DNA of 16,351 nt from Candidatus Gorgonimonas leptogorgiae (GCA_929200515.1 CAKNAD010000034.1:1-16351), one strand, 5' to 3'. Shown: positions 6,622-14,033, counted from the stretch's first letter. Notes: generated from the letters alone by a model not told the origin. Program-made: numbers and translations.

Positions 6622-8907
6622 ATGCTCAATAAAGATTTAGAACAAGCGTTAAATACTGCTTTTAAGGATGCACGAGCTAAGAGATTCGAATTTATAACTG
6701 TCGAGCACTTGTTGCTTGTGTTATTAGATAACGAATCTGTTATTGATGTATTAAAGGCATGTGGTGCTAATCTGTCTCAATTACGTAGAAATTTAGAAGA
6801 ATTCATTTCAGCAACAACGCCAGTAATAAATAATAATGAACTTCATGAGGTAGATACGCAACCAACTCTAGGTTTCCAACGTGTACTACAACGTGCGGTT
6901 TTTCATATCCAAAGCTCTGGCAAAAGAGAAGTTAGCAGCGCCAACGTGTTAGTAGCTATTTTTAGCGAACAAGAAAGCCAGGCAGTGTATTTTTTACTTC
7001 AGCAGAATATTAGTAGATTAGACGTTATCAACTTTTTGGCTCACGGCATCAGCAAGGCTTCAGGGGGTGATCTTGAGCCTGAATCATTTATAACTGAAGA
7101 TCAAGATGGCAAAGATGGATTTAGCTCCGATCCAATTAAGGCTTATACAGTTGATTTAGTCGAACTAGCAAAAAACGATCAAGTAGACCCTCTAATAGGC
7201 AGAGAAGACGAAGTAATTAGATTGTGCCAAGTGTTAACTAGAAGAAGAAAAAATAATCCACTATTAGTAGGTGAGGCCGGAGTTGGAAAAACAGCAATAG
7301 CCGAGGGGTTAGCTAAGCGTATTGTCGATAAAAAAGTCCCTGATTTTTTGCAAACAGCAAAAGTATTCGCTCTTGATCTAGGCTCTTTATTAGCCGGAAC
7401 CAAATATCGCGGAGACTTTGAAAAGCGGCTTAAAAAATTATTAAAGTCATTAAAAAGAATCGATAATGCCATATTATTTATCGATGAAATTCATACTATA
7501 ATTGGAGCTGGGGCATCATCAGGTGGGGTGATGGATGCATCTAATTTATTAAAGCCAATATTGTCTTCAGGTAAAATTAAATGCATTGGTTCAACTACTT
7601 TTCAAGAATTTAGGGGTATTTTTGAAAAAGACAGAGCATTATCACGCAGATTTCAAAAAATTGACGTATCTGAGCCTAATGTAGATGATACTTATAAAAT
7701 ATTGCAAGGTCTAAAAAATAAATTTGAAGTTCACCATAAAATTGAATATAAAGACGAGGCTTTAAAAGCCGCTGCTGAGTTAGCTAATAGATATATAAAC
7801 GATAAATTTATGCCCGATAAAGCCATAGATGTAATCGATGAAGTTGGTGCTTATCAAAGATTACAACCAAAAGATAAACGCAAAACATGTATCGATGTCG
7901 ATGACATCGAGAGCATAATTTCTAAATTAGCTAGAATACCTTCTAAGTCGGTGTCTGCATCAGATAAACACCTATTAAATAAGTTAGAGCGTATTATTAA
8001 CAAGGTTATTTTTGGTCAAAATCAAGCAGTATCCTCTTTAGTAAACTCTATAAAATTATCACGTGCTGGGCTAAAAAGCCCAGAAAAACCAGTTGGCTCA
8101 TTTTTATTTTCCGGGCCAACTGGAGTAGGAAAAACCGAAGTATGCAAACAACTAGCTAAAGCACTAGGAATTCCATTAGTACGCTTTGATATGTCTGAAT
8201 ATATGGAGGCTCATACTGTATCTAGGCTAATAGGTGCACCTCCAGGATACGTAGGTTTTGATCAAGGCGGACTATTAACCGAAGCAATTAATAAAACCCC
8301 ACATTGTGTGTTATTGCTAGATGAACTAGAAAAAGGCCATAAAGATGTATTTAATTTATTATTGCAAATGATGGATTACGGCAAAATTACAGATAACAAC
8401 GGTCGCGTTGCTGATTTTAAAAATGTTATTTTAATCATGACAACTAATGCTGGTGCTGAACATATGGATAGATCTTTTATGGGATTTATTGAGCAAGATA
8501 ACAGCGCCGATGGCAATGAAATTATTAAAAAAACTTTTAGTCCTGAATTCAGAAACAGGCTAGATGCAATTATTCCTTTTGCTCCTTTAAATAAAGAAAT
8601 AATGAAGCATGTGTTGAATAAATTTTTAAAAGAATTACAAACACAGCTTGATGAAAAAGAAATACAGCTAGTAGTAAATAGCGATGCTCATAACTGGTTA
8701 ATAAAGCATGGATTTGATAAAAAAATGGGTGCTCGACCTATGACGAGAGTTATACAGGAGCACTTAAAAAAACCAATGGCAGAAGAATTGTTGTTTGGAT
8801 CCTTAGCAAAACTAGGTGGAAGAATAATCGTTTCTGTAGATAAAAACGATAAATTATCCTGTAAATTTGAAGTAACAGAAACCCTTACTAATGAGCATAT
8901 AATTTAG
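6622..8907 (+). CDS. clpA: ClpA, AAA+ unfoldase subunit of the ClpAP protease
   Basis: ClpA unfolds substrates with ATP and threads them into ClpP in the cytosol. The product has 761 residues (E. coli 758). The ClpS-binding N-domain (about 1-142) begins MLNKDLEQALNTAF. The first AAA+ module has Walker A GEAGVGKT at 217-224 and Walker B with Asp288/Glu289 (LFIDEIHT). The second has Walker A GPTGVGKT at 498-505, with LLLDELEK following. GARPMTRVIQEHLKKPMAEELLFG lies near the C-terminus. The ClpP-docking loop carries Met-Gly-Phe (SFMGFIEQDNS) where E. coli ClpA has Ile-Gly-Leu. I chose the ATG at 6622 over the TTG at 6613 because the AGGA site (6609-6612) would abut the TTG but sits 9 bases from the ATG, and because E. 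coli ClpA starts MLNQ. It is cotranscribed with clpS. No clpP gene is in the window. Confidence 0.97.
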   Translation: MLNKDLEQALNTAFKDARAKRFEFITVEHLLLVLLDNESVIDVLKACGANLSQLRRNLEEFISATTPVINNNELHEVDTQPTLGFQRVLQRAVFHIQSSGKREVSSANVLVAIFSEQESQAVYFLLQQNISRLDVINFLAHGISKASGGDLEPESFITEDQDGKDGFSSDPIKAYTVDLVELAKNDQVDPLIGREDEVIRLCQVLTRRRKNNPLLVGEAGVGKTAIAEGLAKRIVDKKVPDFLQTAKVFALDLGSLLAGTKYRGDFEKRLKKLLKSLKRIDNAILFIDEIHTIIGAGASSGGVMDASNLLKPILSSGKIKCIGSTTFQEFRGIFEKDRALSRRFQKIDVSEPNVDDTYKILQGLKNKFEVHHKIEYKDEALKAAAELANRYINDKFMPDKAIDVIDEVGAYQRLQPKDKRKTCIDVDDIESIISKLARIPSKSVSASDKHLLNKLERIINKVIFGQNQAVSSLVNSIKLSRAGLKSPEKPVGSFLFSGPTGVGKTEVCKQLAKALGIPLVRFDMSEYMEAHTVSRLIGAPPGYVGFDQGGLLTEAINKTPHCVLLLDELEKGHKDVFNLLLQMMDYGKITDNNGRVADFKNVILIMTTNAGAEHMDRSFMGFIEQDNSADGNEIIKKTFSPEFRNRLDAIIPFAPLNKEIMKHVLNKFLKELQTQLDEKEIQLVVNSDAHNWLIKHGFDKKMGARPMTRVIQEHLKKPMAEELLFGSLAKLGGRIIVSVDKNDKLSCKFEVTETLTNEHII

Positions 8908-8915
8908 CTGTGACT

Positions 8916-9066
8916 TAGCCCTCGAGGGGGCTATTAAAAAGTTCTACTTCATCCGTTAACATACTTTGAAATACACTTGCATTTTCGCAGTATTTTGCCT
9001 TGAATCAAACCATTTTACTTAGCCCTGAAATCTAGTATTTTCATCTGTCATGTGTATGATTTTTTT
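8916..9066. repeat. Dispersed 3'-end repeat, copy 1
   Basis: This stretch aligns over about 145 bases with 15513-15660 in the same orientation. A 19-base identical core (GCAGTATTTTGCCTTGAAT) lies at 8987-9005 here and 15589-15607 there. Both copies sit between convergent genes and run into the 3' end of the minus-strand gene, here AMMECR1. Near its left end a GC-rich hairpin forms (TAGCCC 8916-8921 with GGGCTA 8928-8933). An internal hairpin pairs 8958-8965 with 8989-8996 (one mismatch), and 8970-8974 with 8979-8983 inside it. ACTTAGCCCT occurs at 8913-8922 and again at 9017-9026. No open frame lies within. It may act as a two-way transcription terminator or be a relic of a mobile sequence. 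Confidence 0.75.
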
Positions 9067-9619
9067 CTTTAATCATCTCACTTTGATACACATAGCAATT
9101 CATATCTTGTGGCCAGGCATCTGCCGGCATTCCCGCTTTTTGTTTTAAATGGGCTAAAAAAAGCTTTGGATCTGGTAACTCCTCCCATACACTTGGTAAA
9201 AAAGTAGCACTATATTCTGTATTTGTAATAAATAGGCCATCTATGTTTGGCCTTATTTTGGCTAATAACTCTGCTTCGCTATTAACAGCTAGTTGCTTAT
9301 TAGGTGTTAGAATTGATATATCTATAACTAATTGTTTTAGTTCATCTTCTGTTACTTGAGAAAATCTATAATCGTTAAATGCACTGGAGTAAGCATTGAT
9401 GGCGACATCTTCAATTAGTGGCCTTATTGGTTGCAAACTACCGATACATCCGCGTAAATTATTATTTTTGTGTAAGGTTACAAAAGTTGCTCGGTGTTGC
9501 TGTAGTTCTTTAGGGTATTTTGTATAATCTATGTTAGGCTGAATATCACGAGAACAGCCATCGGTTATTGATTGTCTTGCTACCTTTAATAATATTTGTT
9601 GTAACTCTGAGTTAATCAT
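9041..9619 (-). CDS. AMMECR1-domain protein (AmmeMemoRadiSam protein A type)
   Basis: This 192-residue protein is a nearly complete AMMECR1 domain. Hallmarks are ATFVTLHKNNNLRGCIGSLQP (45-64) with the conserved LRGCIGS motif, then PLIEDVAINAYSSAFNDYRF, IDISILTP (99-106), the GLFI segment (128-131), and FLPSVWEELPDPKLFLAHLKQKAG (140-163). The family's biochemical function is not settled. In many genomes it is encoded beside a Memo-like protein and a radical SAM enzyme, and neither is visible here. It follows sdaA by 24 bases on the same strand, so the two are probably cotranscribed. The domain ends near CYVYQSEMIKE (175-185). The last residues (KNHTHDR) lie inside the dispersed repeat, where another frame reads MTDENTRFQG before a stop, so the C-terminal tail seems to be repeat-derived. 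Confidence 0.9.
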   Translation of the reverse strand: MINSELQQILLKVARQSITDGCSRDIQPNIDYTKYPKELQQHRATFVTLHKNNNLRGCIGSLQPIRPLIEDVAINAYSSAFNDYRFSQVTEDELKQLVIDISILTPNKQLAVNSEAELLAKIRPNIDGLFITNTEYSATFLPSVWEELPDPKLFLAHLKQKAGMPADAWPQDMNCYVYQSEMIKEKNHTHDR

Positions 9620-9643
9620 AATAAAATCCCATGAGGTTATTTA

Positions 9644-11026
9644 CTATTTTTTTTGTGGCACCTTAAGATTAATAGCTAAGCCACCTAATGAAGTTTCTCG
9701 GTATTTTTCTTGTAAATCTATTCCTGTTTCGTACATAGTTTTAATGCAGCTATCTAGAGGAACAGCATGGCTTCCATCAGACTTCAACGCCATTCTAGAG
9801 GCATTAACCGCTTTAACAGCCGCCATTGCGTTTCTTTCTATACAAGGAATTTGTACTAAGCCACCAACTGGATCGCATGTCATGCCTAAATTGTGTTCTA
9901 ATGCTATTTCTGCTGCGTTCTCGATTTGTTGATTGCTACCACCTTGAGTGGCTGTTAACCCGGCAGCAGCCATAGCACAAGCACTACCTACTTCTGCTTG
10001 ACAGCCAGCCTCAGCACCAGAAATAGATGCATTTTTGATAATAATTACTCCGATTGCCGCTGCGGTTGCGATAAAATTACGTATTCCTTGTTGTTTTGAT
10101 TTAGCTGCAAGAAATTTATCGTAGTATCCTAAAACAGCAGGAATTACGCCAGCAGCTCCATTAGTGGGTGCGGTGACTATTTTGCCACCAGCGGCGTTTT
10201 CTTCGTTTACAGCAACTGCAAATAAACTAACCCAATCCATTATTTCGAAAATATCGTTATGGGTACTAGAGTTGCAGTGTATTGCTTTATACAGTTTATT
10301 CGCTCTTCTAGCTAAACCGCTAGTAGGCAAGTTTCCAGTAGCATTGATACCACGCTGAATACAGCTATGCATAACTTGCCAAATGTGGTCTATTTTATTG
10401 TTTACTAGTTCTACATCTTTGTAGCGGTGTATTTCATTCTGAACAGCAATTTGACCAATAGAAAGATTATTTTGTTCGCCTATTACTAGTAAATCATTAG
10501 CACTGTTATAATCATAAAAAGCTATGGTTTTTGGTTTAGCAGATTTTGTATTAAAGTCTTTTAATGTTGAGATAAAACCGCCACCAATAGAAATATAAGT
10601 TTCGTTATAAACAACTATATTATTTTCATCATATGCTAGTATTTCTAAGCCATTTGGGTGTTCTTTGAGTGCCCTTTGGAATTGCCAAATGATGTTTTTA
10701 TCGAAGTCGAAATTTATTAAATGCTTACCTAATAAATTTAATTTATGCGTTTTTTTGTTAGCTGCTACTTGTTTGGGAATGTTATCTGGATCGACTGTAT
10801 CTGGCATTTCGCCAGCTAAGCCACAGAGTACTGCTTGATCGGTGGAGTGTCCTTTACCTGTATAAGCTAATGATCCTAATAAGTAGACATTTATTTTGGC
10901 TACTTGGTTAAGAATATTTTGCTTTTCAAGACTTTTAACAAAACAGCAACCAGCACGCATTGGCCCCATAGTATGAGAGCTAGATGGACCAATACCAATT
11001 TTAAATACATCAAAAATACCAATCAT
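9644..11026 (-). CDS. sdaA: L-serine dehydratase (iron-sulfur, single chain)
   Basis: It deaminates L-serine to pyruvate and ammonia using a [4Fe-4S] cluster instead of PLP. The 460-residue protein aligns along its length with E. coli SdaA. It starts MIGIFDVFKIGIGPSSSHTMGPMRA, which includes the conserved GPSSSHT motif, followed by GSLAYTGKGHSTD. The core EENAAGGKIVTAPTNGA lies at 275-291. The three cluster cysteines are present: Cys342 (ISGAEAGCQ), Cys384 (GMTCDP) and Cys395 (QIPCIERN). The E. coli cysteine in NGACG is alanine here, which is not a cluster ligand. The start has an AGGAA site just upstream. It heads a two-gene unit with the AMMECR1 gene. Serine use as a carbon source is common in intracellular gammaproteobacteria such as Legionella, so this fits a host-associated life, as inference. 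Confidence 0.96.
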   Translation of the reverse strand: MIGIFDVFKIGIGPSSSHTMGPMRAGCCFVKSLEKQNILNQVAKINVYLLGSLAYTGKGHSTDQAVLCGLAGEMPDTVDPDNIPKQVAANKKTHKLNLLGKHLINFDFDKNIIWQFQRALKEHPNGLEILAYDENNIVVYNETYISIGGGFISTLKDFNTKSAKPKTIAFYDYNSANDLLVIGEQNNLSIGQIAVQNEIHRYKDVELVNNKIDHIWQVMHSCIQRGINATGNLPTSGLARRANKLYKAIHCNSSTHNDIFEIMDWVSLFAVAVNEENAAGGKIVTAPTNGAAGVIPAVLGYYDKFLAAKSKQQGIRNFIATAAAIGVIIIKNASISGAEAGCQAEVGSACAMAAAGLTATQGGSNQQIENAAEIALEHNLGMTCDPVGGLVQIPCIERNAMAAVKAVNASRMALKSDGSHAVPLDSCIKTMYETGIDLQEKYRETSLGGLAINLKVPQKK

Positions 11027-11234
11027 AAAGTTCCTAGTTTTTAGTATTGTTAAAATATAAGAAATCTAGCGTTGCTTTTGAATATTAATTATTAAAATAC
11101 TTTGCCATCAGTTAAATTTTGTGTACTTGAAATTATTTTCTATGCACAAGGAAATTTATATTGTAAAAAATATGCGTGGAAGGCAAGAATATTAATATAG
11201 TTAATTATATTTATATAGTAAACTGTAATTAAGA

Positions 11235-11309
11235 GCCAATATTTAAATATTGGCATTGCGATTATTTATTAACAAGTGGTGGAAAAATATTATAAAGTAA
11301 CCGCAATGC
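11235..11309. repeat. Perfect 20-base palindrome and a second inverted repeat upstream of sdaA
   Basis: GCCAATATTTAAATATTGGC at 11235-11254 is a perfect palindrome. Overlapping its right edge, GCATTGCG (11253-11260) pairs with CGCAATGC (11302-11309) across 41 bases. They lie in the 296-base gap between the chaperone gene (stop at 11323) and sdaA (start at 11026), both on the minus strand. No T-run follows the palindrome on either strand, so a classic terminator is doubtful. An operator or a terminator of unusual form is possible. Confidence 0.55.
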
Positions 11310-11322
11310 ATGAAAATATTTA

Positions 11323-11805
11323 TTAAACCATCATTCCTGCTGGAGGTGTAGGAGGCATTTTGTTATCAGATGGTGAAGAAGGGCTCTCGGAGCTATTTTC
11401 ATCAACACGTTCAAACTCATTGATAAGGCCTTCTAGAGTATTTACAAATTTTTCTAGATTAGCTTCAAACGAGCCATAGTCTAAAGAAGCTTTCATCGAT
11501 TTCATCAGTAGTAATTCTGATTTATCGTTGCTAAGTGCGGTATAAGCACCTTGCATACTATGATGTTGTAAATTTAATAATAAAGCTTTTTCATACACTG
11601 ATTCTTTCGATTCATGAGGATAAAGCTGCTTTATTGATGCAACAAAAACAACGCAATCATCTTCTTCAAGATATTCGATGTTAACAATCATTTTATCATC
11701 GAAGCACAATCCACAAGCATTATTTTCATTTAGAGCTAGCTCGCCTAAACCAATGCTTTGAGCAAAATGCTTTAAATGATCTTCTACATTCTTTTTAAAA
11801 GACAT
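11323..11805 (-). CDS. CesT/Tir-family type III secretion chaperone-like protein
   Basis: This is a small acidic protein of 160 residues with the CesT/SycE fold pattern. A helix (5-18) leads into LGELALNENNACGLCFDDKMIVNIEY (20-45), followed by a strand DDCVVFVASIKQLYP (49-63), a helix (66-79), the family motif region NLQHHSMQGAYTALSNDKSELLLMKSM (78-104), and a final amphipathic helix (110-133). Such chaperones are homodimers that hold type III effectors secretion-ready in the cytosol. The family domain normally ends near residue 135. Here a Ser/Pro-rich tail follows (ENSSESPSSPSDNKMPPTPPAGMMV), which is unusual. The start has an AAAGGA site. No effector or type III apparatus gene is adjacent, so its client is unknown. 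The call rests on sequence pattern only, with low primary identity expected in this family. Confidence 0.75.
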   Translation of the reverse strand: MSFKKNVEDHLKHFAQSIGLGELALNENNACGLCFDDKMIVNIEYLEEDDCVVFVASIKQLYPHESKESVYEKALLLNLQHHSMQGAYTALSNDKSELLLMKSMKASLDYGSFEANLEKFVNTLEGLINEFERVDENSSESPSSPSDNKMPPTPPAGMMV

Positions 11806-11840
11806 AAATTTATTCCTTTTAACGTTATAAAACTAAAAAT

Positions 11841-11868
11841 GTTCTAACTATACACTTGTATATAGAAC
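11841..11868 (-). promoter_or_regulatory. Hairpin/operator-like inverted repeat upstream of the chaperone gene
   Basis: GTTCTA (11841-11846) and TATAC (11849-11853) pair with GTATA (11858-11862) and TAGAAC (11863-11868). This gives 11 bp with a 2-base bulge and a 4-base loop. It ends 36 bases before the chaperone start codon, a place where a leader hairpin or repressor site would act. No regulator is known. Confidence 0.4.
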
Positions 11869-11877
11869 ACTAGCGAC

Positions 11878-11931
11878 TTAGCTATTGAAAAATCAAGATT
11901 ATATCATGCACGTTAGCTCGAAAAATCAAGA
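11878..11931. repeat. Short direct repeat
   Basis: GAAAAATCAAGA occurs at 11887-11898 and 11920-11931, each preceded by TTAGCT (at 11878 and 11913). The copies are 33 bases apart. They could be paired binding sites or chance in AT-rich DNA. Confidence 0.45.
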
Positions 11932-12264
11932 GAGTAGCAAAAAGTTAATCTAAAGTATTAATACACTTTTAGATAGAAAGCGCATAGACACTAAAATAAG
12001 ACAAATTGTCAGCAAAACTCCTAAGTTTTTCAATAAGCGTTTATTAAAATAATTTAGCCTACATCGTTTATACTAGCATATATATAATATAAACGTAATG
12101 TCATTCAAAAATTAAGCACGTATTCTTGACCAATTAGCTCATCACGTTAACACTCAGCTAACCACAGATACGTTATATTATCATAATCAACCAAGATATA
12201 AAAAATAAATCTAATATAAAAGTATAGATGTTGTTAGTAATGTTGACGAGTATTATAAAAGGTA

Positions 12265-12295
12265 TCGACAAATATTTTAAATGATAATATATACT
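12265..12295 (+). promoter_or_regulatory. Candidate promoter of the N-acetyltransferase gene
   Basis: TCGACA (12265-12270) is followed by overlapping -10-like hexamers, TATATA (12288-12293, 17-base spacing) and TATACT (12290-12295). The start codon is about 60 bases further on. Confidence 0.3.
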
Positions 12296-12303
12296 ATTTT
12301 AAC

Positions 12304-12327
12304 CAAAAATCACAAAAATCACAAAAA
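12304..12327 (+). repeat. 9-bp tandem repeat before the N-acetyltransferase gene
   Basis: CAAAAATCA is repeated at 12304-12312 and 12313-12321, with a partial third unit after it. It lies in the expected leader of the gene starting at 12355. Confidence 0.5.
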
Positions 12328-12354
12328 CATACACTTTATAGAGACAATAAACTT

Positions 12355-13107
12355 ATGAAAGTTCATAGATTTTTAGAGAGAATTCATTATAATGACGATG
12401 TAAATAATTCTATTGCTTGTTTAACAAAATTAGAACAGCATTTTTTAAAGTATATACCATTTGAAAATTTAGATATTATTAATAAAAAAGCTACCGCTTG
12501 TTCTCTTGAAGACATCTATAACAAAATTGTAATAGAAAACAAGGGCGGAGTTTGTTACGAAACTAATCGCTTATTCTATTGGGCGTTAACTGAATTAGGC
12601 TTTGATGTTAGAATAATTGCTGCCGAGATGTTTCCAGGGGCTGAATTAAAGCAACAGTTTTATCATATGGCATTAATTGTTTGTTTAGATGATAACCTGT
12701 ATTTAGTAGATGTAGGTAATGGTAAATATTTTGGCGGTCCTATAAATATTAATGCTAAAACTCAGCATATAGGCGAAGGTATTAGCTATAAAATTGCTAA
12801 TTATAACGATAATTTTTTAGGACTTTATGAATTTAAGCATAATGCTTGGAAGTGCAGATACGCTTTTGATTTATCGGTTAAAGCATTTGGTTATTTCAAA
12901 GATGCACGCTGGTTTACTGAATGTTCTATAAAATCTAAGTTCAATAAAAAAATTCTAGTATCTATATTCAAAACAAATTATAGACTGACGTTATCGGGAG
13001 ATACTTTAGTTAAAACCTGCTATAAAACTCGCAGCAAACAAAAAACTATTATAACTAGCGATGTATTAGATGCAGTTATAGCTAGCTTTTATTATAATAC
13101 AACCTAA
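12355..13107 (+). CDS. Arylamine N-acetyltransferase family protein
   Basis: The family transfers acetyl groups from acetyl-CoA to arylamines, hydrazines or related amines through an active-site cysteine, in the cytosol. The 250-residue protein opens with the family pattern FLERIHYND and IPFENLDI (34-41). The Cys-His-Asp triad is intact: Cys67 in KGGVCYETN (usual form RGGYCFE-N), His104 in FYHMALIV, and Asp119 in YLVDVGNG. The middle and C-terminal barrel and lid are present but divergent and lysine-rich. It is slightly shorter than the Salmonella enzyme (281 residues), mostly at the C-terminus. Related enzymes also condense acyl chains in antibiotic synthesis, but no such genes are near, so a stand-alone detoxifying or protein-modifying role is more likely. 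Its stop overlaps the stop of convergent lgt by 4 bases. Confidence 0.9.
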   Translation: MKVHRFLERIHYNDDVNNSIACLTKLEQHFLKYIPFENLDIINKKATACSLEDIYNKIVIENKGGVCYETNRLFYWALTELGFDVRIIAAEMFPGAELKQQFYHMALIVCLDDNLYLVDVGNGKYFGGPININAKTQHIGEGISYKIANYNDNFLGLYEFKHNAWKCRYAFDLSVKAFGYFKDARWFTECSIKSKFNKKILVSIFKTNYRLTLSGDTLVKTCYKTRSKQKTIITSDVLDAVIASFYYNTT

Positions 13108-13892
13108 TTCACTGGTGTTCTATGCTTAGTAGATGCGACTAAAATAATACCTAAAATAATCATTGGTATTGATAGCAGTTGCCCCATAGTTAGTATATTG
13201 TTATATAAAAAGCCTATATGTTCATCAGGTGCTCTAAATAACTCAGTAATTACCCTACCACTGCCATATAAAATTAAAAACCAACCAGAAGTAGCTCTTT
13301 CAGGTTTAAATTTTAATGAATATACCCATAGAATTACAAATAATAACAAGCCTTCAGCTATAGCCTGATACAACTGTGAGGGGTGTCTGGCTAGTTGGTG
13401 GGGGTCGTTTGGGAATATCATTGCCCATGGTAAATTTGATTCTCTGCCTAGTAATTCAGCGTTAATAAAATTACCTATGCGACCGCAAAACAAACCAATT
13501 GGTACTAATGGTGCTATAAAATCGGTTACCGAAAAAAAAGATTTATTATTGTTATGGCACCACAACCAGCAAGCTATTAGCACGCCGAGCAAACCACCAT
13601 GAAACGACATACCACCAAGCCAGATTTTAAATATCCATAATGGGTTATTGATAGCATAAGCTAAATTATAAAACAAGCAATAACCCAGCCTACCTCCGAT
13701 TATAACTCCCATTGCGGCATAAAATAATAGATCTTCAAATTGCTGTGGCGAGCAGTATTTACTATTTTTTGCTTTTATACGCCCAAATAAAAAAGCAGTT
13801 AAAAAGCCTACTAAATAACTTATTCCATACCAATGTATTTGAATAAATTTTAAATCGATGGCAACAGTATCTATATTTGGGTATTGCAGCAT
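13104..13892 (-). CDS. lgt: Prolipoprotein diacylglyceryl transferase
   Basis: Lgt is an inner-membrane enzyme that moves diacylglyceryl from phosphatidylglycerol to the lipobox cysteine of prolipoproteins, the first step of lipoprotein maturation. The 262-residue protein has about seven hydrophobic segments and the family landmarks: HWYG at 20-23, GGRLGYCLFYN (66-76), GGMSFHGGLLGV with His98, the Lgt signature GRIGNFINAELLGR (137-150) with Arg138, Asn141 and Gly149, RHPSQLYQ (169-176), and GSGRVITELFR with Arg213 and Glu217 near the end. These match the essential residues of E. coli Lgt (His103, Arg143, Asn146, Gly154, Arg239, Glu243). It is shorter than the E. coli protein (291), mainly in loops. 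It has its own promoter upstream and a GGAA ribosome site. The thymidylate synthase gene often found downstream of lgt is not present. Confidence 0.97.
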   Translation of the reverse strand: MLQYPNIDTVAIDLKFIQIHWYGISYLVGFLTAFLFGRIKAKNSKYCSPQQFEDLLFYAAMGVIIGGRLGYCLFYNLAYAINNPLWIFKIWLGGMSFHGGLLGVLIACWLWCHNNNKSFFSVTDFIAPLVPIGLFCGRIGNFINAELLGRESNLPWAMIFPNDPHQLARHPSQLYQAIAEGLLLFVILWVYSLKFKPERATSGWFLILYGSGRVITELFRAPDEHIGFLYNNILTMGQLLSIPMIILGIILVASTKHRTPVN

Positions 13893-13924
13893 AATTGTTA
13901 TTCCGTCTAGCAGTTTTATTATTA

Positions 13925-13953
13925 ATTATACTACTTCAAATAGTCGCTGTATA
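13925..13953 (-). promoter_or_regulatory. lgt: Likely lgt promoter
   Basis: Read on the minus strand, TATACA (13948-13953, four of six -35 consensus bases) is separated by 17 bases from a perfect TATAAT (13925-13930). The lgt start codon lies 32 bases beyond the -10. Confidence 0.55.
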
Positions 13954-14003
13954 ACTATTTTTTTGTTTACAAAACAATAAATCTTGATTAATTATGTATA
14001 TAA

Positions 14004-14033
14004 TTTTGTATTTTTTGTATTTTTTGTATTTTT
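14004..14033 (+). repeat. 9-bp tandem repeat upstream of the exported dehydrogenase gene
   Basis: The unit TTTTTTGTA is present twice in full (14011-14019, 14020-14028), with partial units on both sides. It lies just after a TATAAT (13999-14004) and about 110 bases before the start codon at 14144. Changes in unit number could alter the leader, but nothing here shows that they do. Confidence 0.6.

Larger units (their letters stand above)
11806..12354. other. 549-base intergenic region, divergent chaperone and acetyltransferase genes
   Basis: No credible coding frame or tRNA is seen. The stretch holds an interrupted hairpin next to the chaperone gene (11841-11868), a direct repeat (11878-11931), a loose 8-bp inverted repeat CGTTTATA/TATAAACG (12065-12072 with 12088-12095), a promoter candidate for the acetyltransferase, and a short tandem repeat (12304-12327). 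A small RNA cannot be excluded. Confidence 0.6.

Noticed and set aside
7179..7472. Minus-strand frame inside clpA
   Set aside because: Antisense to the conserved first AAA+ module; no independent support.
9744..9932. Plus-strand frames inside sdaA (also 10164-10358)
   Set aside because: Antisense shadows of conserved SdaA sequence.
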